Shown one piece after another: positions 21,754 through 30,289 of a DNA stretch of 64,000 bases. Position 1 is the first letter of the stretch. Each line of letters opens with the position of its first letter. Made by a program: the position numbers and the translations under genes. The notes under the pieces are model-generated. The model worked only from the letters and a program-made list of their open reading frames with translations, did no database searches and was not told the DNA's origin. The DNA comes from Pyropia yezoensis (Eukaryota > Rhodophyta > Bangiophyceae > Bangiales > Bangiaceae). The stretch is taken from positions 7,678,375 through 7,742,374 of the forward strand of contig CM020619.1 in NCBI GenBank assembly GCA_009829735.1. The letters run 5' to 3'.

Positions 21754-23907
21754 TCAGCGATGCCACCGCCACTGCGTAAAGAACAAGAAAAGCTTTAATA
21801 TCAAGTCACACAACACGGACAGAAAAAAAAAGAAAAAAGGTGAGCTCGACGGCGCACGCAACATACGAATCCAGTCGCCGCAGCTTGCGATGTAGCTGGA
21901 CCGTGCAAGATCGGTTGCATCTATACCCGAGAACAGCTGCTCTGTAACTGTGTTAACGTCCGCAGACCCACCCAACGTTGATCCGCGAATGCCGTACTTG
22001 TTGGCAGCGTCCGTGACAAGCCCAAGAAAAGCCTCCCGCTGCTCACCCGTCTCGTCTTGAAAGATGAACTCTGCGAGATCCATGGCCGCCTCGCTCGGCG
22101 ACAGCCGCAGACGCCGTGGAGATCTCGGCCGGGGAGGCAAAACAGGCTCAGGCCCCGCGGCATGACGAGCCCGTCGCTCGTTCCTGTCGCCTCAAAACGC
22201 GCAACAGACACGATCATGACAACAATCAGAAAGCAATAGAAACAGCAATCAAACGAGACCTCCACGAGAACAGTTAGACGAAGGTCGTTGCAGGCAAAGT
22301 CAAGAAACATACAAGACGGCGTTGCAGACGCCCATTGAATTCGTCCACCCATAACATACAGGCGATCCGATCCGGATGGAGCCGATAGGCCAATGGCCGC
22401 GTCCCTGAGGCGCTTGGCACCCACTCGTTCGGCAGCCTGCTGTCGCCCACTCAGTGTGGCTAATGCCGCCGCAGGAGCATCGTCGGAGGTGATCCCGCTA
22501 GGCCGACCCGTTGATGCGGTGATGGCGCCGCTCAACGCGCTTGCCACCGCCGACAGTCCCAGATCAGCACATTCCGCCTGCTCTCGCGTGGCCGCCACAT
22601 TCTGTGGCGCCAGAGCCGCCGCAGACGATTCGGCTGCCACCAAAGCAGGCACAGTCGACGACACAGGAGCCACAGCTTCTGCAATGTCGGCCACGAGATC
22701 GGTGCGACGTGCCGCTGCGGCATTCAGTGCCTCGTCTGCGGCAGCATACTCGCCCCGAGCACGGCTGACCTCCTGAGAGAAAAACTCCGCCGTGGACGCC
22801 TGGCAGATGTAGTTCTTAAACGACAAAAACTTGTGGGGCTTCTTCGTAAAGGACACCCCTGCGGCGGTGACGTTCCGTTTGAACAAACTAGTGTCCAGAG
22901 CGATCGTCTGCTGATCATGCCCAAGACGGCGGCACTTGCGGCAGCTACGAAGATAAACAGTCAACCACCCCAAAGAACGTAGCAGAGATCAGAAATAAAT
23001 CCACAGGAAAGTAAGTAAGCGGCATGATGACGCACAGCAAGCATCTGAGAGACAAAAAATTAAAGAGACAGTCAATCAATAAAGAGATCCTCCGTAACGT
23101 ACGCCTTCTTGCACAGGCAGTCCCGATTGCCGCAGGGTGCACCAGTGTAAAACGCATGGCTTGGTGGTAGCGACGCGGGGCACTGAACCCTACCGTCCAC
23201 GAGTACACAGTTCCCAAAATAATGCGTCTTGCCATGTTGACCAACTTTCTGGTGTCCACAGGCACCGCAAGTGGGAAGAGATGGGGTGCGAATGGCGCGC
23301 TGACGTCGCGCAGCTGATGGGTTCGTGGTTTGGGGTGTATTGTCTGAGTAGCAAAAATCACCATGTTACTCAAAAAAAAAATAGAGAAGGCGAGGAGCAT
23401 CCTATCAGTTAGTGTGGAGCCCCGTGTGATCAGAAGATGTCATAAACAAGTCACATGTGAGCTATTGGAAGGGATCAGGCATACTTGCGGGGGGGATGTC
23501 GGGTGTCCCCGGCGGCAGGGCTGCACCGCCAGCCATCGCTGCTGACGAATCAGCTGCGAGTGCGTGTGTGATGTCACGGTGACTGTCGCGAGCGGGCCCT
23601 GGGGTCGTGCACGCTTCGATAAGGTGTCCTCGACAGGGACGGACCGCGGGAAGAAGATGGTGCTCTCCACGGTGGTGGGCACCGCGCGCCCGCTGTCGAC
23701 GCCATCAGATTTGGGCAGCTGATCTGAATATTGTTCCACATCAGGCGGCCGACGAAGGTACAATTGCCAGGTTGGTGTACGGTCGCGATGAACACTCGGT
23801 TGGTGTATATAAACTATGCTGTAAGTTTGATTGTTGGAGAGATGTACAAAAGTGTTCCATACCGAGAGCACTTGATTGACATTCGTGCCGCAATCGTTCA
23901 AAGTCAT
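21754..23907 (-). CDS. Four-exon gene next to right TIR: Cys-cluster plus coiled-coil protein, function unknown
   Basis: Proposed exons on the minus strand are 23907-23485, 23299-23103, 22944-22360 and 22183-21754. The introns (185, 158 and 176 bp) start GTATGC, GTACGT and GTATGT and end in AG. Phases agree throughout and give 544 residues. Exon 2 holds LPTCGACGHQKVGQHGK then GAPCGNRDCLCKKA. Exon 3 opens CRKCRRLGHDQQT, so the cysteines form one compact cluster across the splice. Exon 3 continues TAAGVSFTKKPHKFLSFKNY and then an Ala-rich helical region (YAAADEALNAAAARR). Exon 4 reads AAMDLAEFIFQDETGEQREA then FSGIDATDLARSS. The gene starts 71 bp inside the TIR at 23978, which suggests an accessory protein of that element. 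Zinc-binding Cys clusters in transposon accessory proteins are a loose parallel only. The Phe-rich C-terminus may be 3' UTR misread. Confidence 0.5.
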
Positions 23908-23951
23908 GAGGACATCGTGAAGTACTTCATGACATGTTCACGACTCGACAC

Positions 23952-23978
23952 CATCCACTTTTTACTGGAAGCACAATA
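23952..23978 (-). repeat. Right terminal inverted repeat
   Basis: Exact complement of 8081-8107. The TA at 23977-23978 forms the outer border. Confidence 0.8.
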
Positions 23979-24027
23979 GTTTGTCTGCCCCAATAACCAA
24001 CCACTGCCCCTGAACCAACCAGGCCAC

Positions 24028-24555
24028 GTGGCCCACGTGTACCCCGAAATTGACTTCTCCAGCAACGATCTGTCGCACTTGTCGCGGCGCGCGCTGTACT
24101 GGTCACCCGTTTGTGTTCTCCCCCCACTGTACCACACATACCCCACGCCCCGCACCGCCCCCCCCACCCAACAAGGTCGCCTACCCCGTGGCGGAGCCGG
24201 CCACTTAGCTGGAACATCCTCAGGACCTGATGCAGCGCGGCAGCAGGCGGTTTCTCCCAGCGAGGGGGGGGGGGGGCATACATCGTCGCCGGGGAGGGAG
24301 CCTCCCCCTGTGGACCCGTCTGCACGGGCCTGTGAGCTTTTTCGTTCTCTATCTGTTAAAAACCTGGCTTCCCATTTGATGTTGGCCATCCCCGGTCTGT
24401 CTCACATGACTGAGGATGCTGATAAGCTCGAGGAGGCGGCGCGCAAGGCGGCAGAGAAGAAGCAGCGCGCGGATAATCGCGCTCGAGAAGCCCTCGTCAC
24501 CACGGACCGGCGGGTGAGGGGAACAATCAAAACAGCACAAAACAACGTCTCCTAG
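24028..24555 (+). CDS. Small hypothetical ORF with coiled-coil end
   Basis: An open frame without an ATG at its left end. The first ATG is at 24379 and would give 58 residues. The C-terminal part, EDADKLEEAARKAAEKKQRA and onward, is strongly charged and helical, ending in KTAQNNVS at TAG 24553. The N-terminal part is Pro/Gly-rich, with a run of G codons at 24261-24272. It may be the last exon of an unrecognised gene or a transposon remnant. No family is recognised, and no promoter or splice acceptor could be assigned with confidence. Confidence 0.25.
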   Translation: MAHVYPEIDFSSNDLSHLSRRALYWSPVCVLPPLYHTYPTPRTAPPTQQGRLPRGGAGHLAGTSSGPDAARQQAVSPSEGGGGHTSSPGREPPPVDPSARACELFRSLSVKNLASHLMLAIPGLSHMTEDADKLEEAARKAAEKKQRADNRAREALVTTDRRVRGTIKTAQNNVS

Positions 24556-25059
24556 CTTGTGCGCGCCGCCAGCGGACACGCTTAGGTTTGGCAGTGCTTC
24601 CGTAGGGCAGAACGGTTCGACTGTGCGAGGGCAGAGTAAACGCTGAGCCGTACTGGAAGTTCTCTTGACACGTATCGTACTTGAGATGGGCCCTGAAGGC
24701 ATGGTTGGCAAAAACGTAACGTTTTTTGATTTTGACTTGATTAATCTATAGCTTAAATAATACGTTTTTTAGTAATTTAGTTCTATTGCGTTCGTTTAAT
24801 CAACGTTGATAAGTATAGTACGGTGCGATGCACAAAAAAGATACATGGAGATCACAGAGCCCCACGAGAACTCATGAGGTCCGTGTGTCTCCCGGCCGGT
24901 GTGCCTCTCTCTGGGGCACCCTGGATTCGACCCGCCCCACGCCCGCCGCGGCGGTCCCCGATGCCGGGACTTCGGCGGGGCGCCTCCGGTGCACAGAGGG
25001 CGGCCGAGCGGGGAGCAGGGTCCAAAGGGACATTTGTCTGCACGCGCCAACTTGCGCGA
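24556..25059. other. AT-rich spacer then GC-rich chromovirus remnant
   Basis: 24700-24840 is strikingly AT-rich for this window (tracts such as TTGATTTTGACTTGATTAAT), with no gene. From about 24890 the DNA becomes GC-rich and probably belongs to the truncated retroelement that ends at 26253, but no integrase core is readable in any frame. Confidence 0.45.
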
Positions 25060-25321
25060 CCAGTGGGGGCGATGCCTCCTGAAGCCGTACCGCGCTGATC
25101 CGTATGGTCGACTTCCTCCCGTTCCACCCCCGGTTGCATTTCCGGATGGCTCGGTCGAGTATGAAGTGGACTCCATTATACGGTCACGACAGCGCCGTGG
25201 ACGACTGCAGTACTTCGTCAAATGGAAAGGCTGCGACATCAGCGAGAACTCTTGGCTGACAAAGCAAGACCTTGTGAACGCCCCTGAAGTTTTAGACGCG
25301 TTTCTTCGACGCGCGTCGTAA
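25060..25321 (+). pseudogene. Chromovirus integrase C-terminus with chromodomain (5'-truncated)
   Basis: The readable frame begins around CLLKPYRADPYGRLPPVPPP, the usual HVSxLKPY-type tail of a Ty3/gypsy integrase. It continues EYEVDSIIRSRQRRGRLQYF, VKWKGCDISENSWLTKQDLV and NAPEVLDAFLRRAS, stopping at TAA 25319. V-D-S-I-I, then Y-F-V-K-W-K-G and S-W-L, are chromodomain hallmarks. Chromodomains of this clade steer integration to marked chromatin. Everything upstream of the GPY-like region (reverse transcriptase, integrase core, gag, 5' LTR) is missing, so this is a 3' remnant. It differs clearly from the chromodomain of the two Ty3 copies farther right, so it is a separate family. Confidence 0.7.
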
Positions 25322-25332
25322 GGGGGGGGAGG
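25319..25332 (+). other. Polypurine tract of the truncated chromovirus
   Basis: TAAGGGGGGGGAGG runs from the stop codon directly to the first base of the LTR, as expected for the plus-strand primer. Confidence 0.7.
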
Positions 25333-26253
25333 TGTAAGGATTTGCCCCTTAAATCCCCACCCGGAACCCAGGGGATATGGACTGGGACCTCTCCTTACAT
25401 GTCCGGCCCCGATAACTCCCCCCAAGACACATCAATTCCCCACTACCCTGGGCGACACCACGCTGTATCCCTGACATTTTGCGGACGTCGGCCGACCACC
25501 CGAAAGCCGCCGTCAACGCACTGTCGGAACCCTGTCATGGACGTCGAAACTCGACAGCGAGGAGCGAGTGACATCGTCCACCAACCACGGGCGGACATCC
25601 CCGTCTGTGCTGCCTGAATTTTATTCTCTGCGCTGCTTGAAAGCTGGCATCAAGGACCAGTCACATGATTCACCGGCACTGAGGACACCGCACATCCTCG
25701 CTGGCGGCTGAGTGCGATATGACTGGCTCGCCGGCTTTTGGATTGATTGAATTTGGCCTTGCTGGCCCTTACAGCCAGTCGGACCTTCTGGCCGACGGGC
25801 GTGTGGAGCCGGCTGGTGGGGCGCGCTGGGCGCCATCCACGGGACCTCCTTCGATTCGGGCAAACTGGGGCTGCACTCCTTTAGTGCGCACGCCCGCCCA
25901 TGCTTTGTTCTGAGAGACACGCTTTGTTTTTGGACCGTTCTGTGCCTACCGGCGGTGCGATGGGGAAACACATGCTTTGGGGCACCTCGGGTGCCCCGAC
26001 GCGAGTATATAGTGCGTGGATGTCGGCGCCACCGGGGGAGACGAGAGGGGCAACCACAGACACAGACCAAAGACACTGTTTACCTTTTGTACCCTCTATC
26101 CCCACCGACATCGCGCCCATCTTCTTCCCCAGACCCACCCCCGTCGAGACCACCGTCCTCTTCCCCGTGGCCCGCCGCCCCATTGGCTCGCAGGGCCCGC
26201 TGACACCCCCACGAGTACGTTGAGGGCTCCCCGGTTATAGGTGGGTCCTTACA
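25333..26253 (+). repeat. 3' LTR of the truncated chromovirus (921 bp)
   Basis: The LTR begins TGTAAGGA right after the polypurine tract and ends TCCTTACA, a perfect 8-bp inverted pair with TG..CA borders. A TATATA box at 26006-26011 could drive transcription. No second LTR copy was found in the window, so target duplication cannot be tested. Confidence 0.75.
26006..26011 (+). promoter_or_regulatory. TATA box in LTR
   Basis: TATATA in GCGAGTATATAGTGCG inside the LTR, about 240 bp before its 3' border. Inferred promoter element. Confidence 0.4.
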
Positions 26254-26405
26254 CTCTCTCCCCCAAATCATTCGCAGCCATCACCGCCACTGCAGCCGCG
26301 GTCACCATGGCCGCCTCGTCGGCCACGGCGGCCGCCACCATGGGCACAAGAGCGCACGGGGTCTCCGCTACAGCAGGCACCGGCACAGGCATGTTGGGCC
26401 CCCTC

Positions 26406-27197
26406 CCCCCCTCTGACGGCGGCAAGTTGCTGCTGTTGGTGGCGGCGCCAGCCGCGTGGCGGCGGCGCCTGTCCCCCTCCGACAACGGCTCTTTGCTGCT
26501 GTTGTTGGCGGCGTCTGCCGGCCGGCGGCGCCGCCTCTTCCCCTCCGACGGCGAGAGGTTGGTGCTGTTGGTGGCGTCGCCAGCCGGCTGGCGGCGCGGC
26601 CTCCCCCCCTCCCATGGCGGCAAGTTGGTGCTGTTGATGGCGGCGCCTGCCGGCTGGCGGCGCCGCCTCCTCCCCTCACACGGCGAGAAGTTGGTGCTGT
26701 GGGTGGCGTCGCCAGCCGGCTGGCGGCGCGGCCTCCCCCCCTCCGACGGCGGCATGTTGCTGCTGTTGGTGGCGGCGCCTGCCGGCGGGCGGCGCGGCCT
26801 CCCCCCCTCTGACGGCGGCACGTTGCTGCTGTTGGTGGCGGCGCCTGCCGGCTGGCGGCGCCGCCTCCCTCCCTCCGATGGCGGCAGGTTGGTGCTGTTG
26901 GTGGCCGCGGCTGCCGGCTGGCGCAGCCGCCTTCCTCCCTCCGACGGCGGCAAATTGGTGCTGTTGGTGGCGGTGGCTGCCGGCTGTCGGCGCCGCCTCC
27001 CCCCCACCGGCGGCGGCGTTTTGGTGCTGTTGGCGATGGCGGCTGCCGGCTGGCGATGCCGCCTTCCTCCCTCCGACGGCGTCAAGTTGGTGCTGTTGGT
27101 GGCGGCGGCTGCCGGCTGGCGGCGCGGCCTTCCCCCCCCCGAAGGCGGCAAGTTGGTGCTGTTGGTGGCGGCGGCAAACGGCCGCCGCCGACCCCCC
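26406..27197. repeat. 66-bp minisatellite, 12 units, open on both strands
   Basis: Twelve units of 66 bp (22 codons) encode PPSDGGKLVLLVAAPAGWRR-like repeats on the plus strand. The minus strand is also open, with hydrophilic repeats such as QPAAAATNSTNLPPSEGG that carry N-S-T sequons. Units differ by substitutions only, so no indel has broken the period. The plus frame (26241-27260) and the minus frame (27151-26249) are both stop-free. I cannot tell which strand, if either, is translated. The array starts 152 bp after the LTR border, so the chromovirus may have landed in this gene. Confidence 0.7.
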
Positions 27198-27676
27198 CCT
27201 CCTCTTTCCCCATCCCCCCCTCACCCCCCTCGTCGGAACCACTACTGGCGGCGGTGCTGAGGGCGCCTCCTCTGAACGACTGTCTGCCCCTGACCCCCCC
27301 GTCCTCGCCCGTCCACCCGCGCCTGAAGGCGGTGGCTACGTCCCTTCCCCCCCCCCCCCCCCGTCCCCCGCCTTGGCCCTTTTCTTTTTATGTTCCCTCA
27401 GGCCTACCTGTGCCCCTCCCTCTTGCTCGTTACCCCGACCTCCCCACCCACCCCTTTTCCAACCATGCCCCCCCACCTTCCCCACACAGCCGCACCGCCG
27501 TTCGCCCCCGCGACGCCCGCAAGCCGCGGGCCCCCCCCGGTGGCGGCGGCGCCGCCACCACCGCGGCCGTGGCTGCAGCGACGGCGGCAGCGGCCGCGGC
27601 GGGCGCCCCCCCCCTCCCCCCTCTGCACTCCCCCCCACCACCCCCGCACCCCGCCGCCGCACCCCCACCCCCCCTA
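27198..27676. other. Pro/Ala-rich host-like DNA left of the EnSpm-like element
   Basis: Plus-strand frames read low-complexity protein such as RPRDARKPRAPPGGGGAATT, then Ala-rich sequence ending near PPPPLQQ. The composition changes at 27677 with CAACAAGAATAACCCCGATA. The matching composition on the other side begins at 42970, so a host gene may be split here. Confidence 0.35.
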
Positions 27677-27755
27677 CAACAAGAATAACCCCGATATCTG
27701 GGTTTTCTGTACCCACAGGCGGACACCTCCGGGACTGGTCGAAAACCCTCCAAAT

Positions 27756-28223
27756 TGTAGCAGTATTGACCCCCAGGTAGAAGCGACACGTGCAATACAA
27801 GGGGCGGCAGGCCACTAGCCTGATCCGTTCCTCCCCCTGCATTTGGGTCCGTATTCCCTAAGTTTGGGATAGTTAGCTTAGTAGTAAATCCAACTTGGAT
27901 TTGAGGGTTTTCTGCATTTATCGTCTTGAATTTTCGTGTGGCCCGGTGGGCAGGTGCTGGGGCGGGAGATTCTGAGTGGCGAGATTCTGAGGGGACCCTG
28001 GGGGGATAAGGGGAAGGACAGCGGGGCTTGGCCCTGCTTCCCCGTCCCGATCAAGAAACTGTTGGACCACGCACCATCTTCTTGTTTGTCAGTGGGGGGA
28101 TTGCCCCACAACAGGGATAGAGTGTGTGCGACTTGCACTTCTTCCGGTTCTCCCCGACACGGGAGGCAGCCCTTGTACACCGCCCCATCTTGGGTGTCGC
28201 GTGTGCGAGAGGTTTTTGCCACA
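27756..28223 (+). repeat. 5' LTR of Ty3 copy A
   Basis: 468 bp. The ideal ends are TGTGGCAA..TTGCCACA. Here the left end is mutated to TGTAGCAG and the right end is intact. It matches 36663-37131 and both LTRs of copy B. Confidence 0.9.
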
Positions 28224-28225
28224 TT

Positions 28226-28243
28226 TGGTGGAGCAGCAGGGGA
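28226..28243 (+). other. Primer-binding site of Ty3 copy A
   Basis: TGGTGGAGCAGCAGGGGA begins two bases after the LTR. Its complement ends CTGCTCCACCA, as expected for the 3' end of a tRNA (acceptor strand CTGCTCC, discriminator A, then CCA). Which tRNA this is cannot be told from the window. Copy B has the same 18 bases. Confidence 0.7.
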
Positions 28244-28342
28244 CAGAGGTAAACTTTACCTCCGGGTGCACCCGGGTGTAGGTGGCCCACTGTCTCAGAG
28301 GAACGGTGGACTTGGACCGTGTCATACGGATCGTCAGCCAAC

Positions 28343-30289
28343 ATGGCTAGTTCGGACCCCCCGTCGTCTGGGGAGTACACGGGTGACGCACGTACTTCAG
28401 TGCCTTTGAATACTGGTGAGACACAGGTAGGTTTACCCGGGGTCGCAGCGGGACTAGAGGTCCCTCAAGCCAGCAGGATTGGAAGTAGGGGCTGGCAACA
28501 GGCCACCCCGACTCAGTCGGGAGCTCACTCGGGTGACACTTCTGATGTGGGTGGGCCGAAGTCTGGCCACCGTGTGGTACACTCAACGGGAACGTCCCAA
28601 GGTGAGAGGACTGTCCCCGCGGGCTCCACTCGGGTTGGAGACAACTTTGGCTTGGAGCCGTCGCCAACTAGGCTTTCGGAGGACGGCGGCCCTCCGTTGG
28701 TCGGCGATGGGCTCGCGCCCGTGCCCCCGGTTGAGACCCCTGAGGAACGTGGTTACCGCTCAGGTGGACTCCCGGAGGCGGACCGAGACTCAACTGGAGT
28801 CGTCAATCCACTCCTCGCGGAAACTGTCCGTCGGGAGGCGACCAATGTGTTGCGGCAGACTTTGCCGGACCTGGTGGTCACGATGACGAATACTATTCTG
28901 AATCAGATTATGGCGAGTTTGCCAGATGGCCTTAATGTCCAGACCGGATTGGGGCTTTCCAGCCCGCAGGCGCAGGGGGAATCCCTCCTCACGCCTATCT
29001 CGGGTCGCGCCGAACAGGGGGCGACCCCTGTGACTCCCAACGAGGGAGCCACACCATTCTCGGTGGGGCGTACGCCCTTCACGGGGGAGTACCCCTCGGA
29101 AACGCCGGCGGCTACACCAAGCTCGCCGCGCCGGACTACAGGCACTGCGGGTCAACCTACCCCAGTGCCACAGCGGCTGTTCCCTCAACGTGAGGCGCCG
29201 CCCAAGATCCAGGTAGCCAACCCGGTCTACCAGAGGATCTTTGACTGTGAGACCTACGCCCTCCACAACAAGTCGGTGGCGTATGGTCCTGACCAGGCCC
29301 GAGCCATGGGCAGTGCCAAGAAGAATGCACTTAACTCTTTTGGGCACAAAGCGGAGTGGGATGGAACTCCCCCCCTCTGTGTCTTTGAGTTTCTACGTCG
29401 TTTCACAAAAGCCTGTGACGACAATGCCATAAGTGAAGGCATGGCATTCTATATGCTACAGGAATTTACGAAGGGCGACCTGCGGACAGAACTTATGTCC
29501 GTCATGCCCAGCTCCTGAAGTGGAGGCGCTGGGGAGGTGACGTCCTGTGTGGAGCTTGTCAACTGGTTGTTGAGAGCCATGGTGGATGAAGCAGCGATGG
29601 CTTCTCAAGTTGAGGAGTTTACCCAAGCCCACCAGGAAGAGGCGGAGGACGAGTTGTCCTTTGCGGAGCGAGTCCGTAAGCTCAACAATCTTTGTGGGTT
29701 TCTTCATCCACAAGCTGTGGTGAAGAGTCGGTTTGTGGAGGGACTCCATTGGTCAGTCCGGATGGAGACCCGGGAGCATAACACTGCCCGGGCGACCCTG
29801 GCCGAGTTGGCTAGGTTCGCCTACCGCAGAGGCGAGGCCTACCGCAAGTTGCGGGAGGGACAACGCCAGGAGCGTCAGGCCGAGTTGGCCAAGGAACGGG
29901 AGGAGGCGCGCCAGGCCAGAGAGTTGAGAGAGGCACGCCGAATCCGCAAGGAAAGGGTAGTAGCTGCCGTGGGAGCTTCCCAGGGTACCTCTTCGTCTTC
30001 CCCAGTCGGGAAGACCCCTCCGGGAACTGACAATCGCTGTTGGAACTGCAACTCCGATGGACACTGGGCAGATGTTTGCCCCAAGTTGAGTAAACGCATC
30101 CAACAACTTGTTAGGAATGCGAGTAAAAAGTCGGCTACGAACGAAGTACGTTCACGCCGCGAGGGTGGGTCTCGACCGGTCGTTGCGGTCGCCACACCTT
30201 CGGCGGAGGAGGCGGACACGTCGTCCTCGGACTCGTCGTCTTCCCCTTCGCCCTGAGATTTAGACGCGAAGTCGGCGGGAAACGAATGA
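28343..30289 (+). pseudogene. gag: gag of Ty3 copy A (capsid and zinc knuckle), one shared and one private stop
   Basis: The ATG at 28343 (context caacATGGCT) opens MASSDPPSSGEYTGDAR, a Pro/Ser-rich N-terminus. A retrotransposon capsid region follows from about 29210 (YQRIFDCETYALHNKSVAYG and onward), then a charged helix and a CCHC zinc knuckle, CWNCNSDGHWADVC, near 30040. Structural role: particle assembly and RNA packaging. An in-frame TGA at 29516 splits the capsid after MPSS, and the same TGA is present in copy B. After it the same frame runs on (SGGAGEVTSCVELVNWLL). A second TGA at 30254 is private to copy A. The natural stop is TGA 30287-30289, overlapping the pol ATG. Frame and length (649 codons) equal those of copy B. 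Confidence 0.8.

Larger units (their letters stand above)
8081..23978. mobile_element. Candidate 15.9-kb TIR-bounded composite element (Tc1/mariner-like ends)
   Basis: The left end (TATTGTGCTTCCAGTAAAAA, from 8081) and the complement of the right end (from 23978 inward) are identical for 27 bases, then diverge gradually with shared words (TGTCG, GTGAAC, CATG). Both outer borders are TA. A DDE transposase lies 1 kb inside the left end and runs rightward. A spliced gene starts 71 bp inside the right end and runs leftward. The 11.5 kb between their 3' ends is much more GC-rich and looks like host genes. Either the element carries cargo, or host DNA was inserted into a smaller element, or two separate elements of one family happen to face each other. 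Confidence 0.4.
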
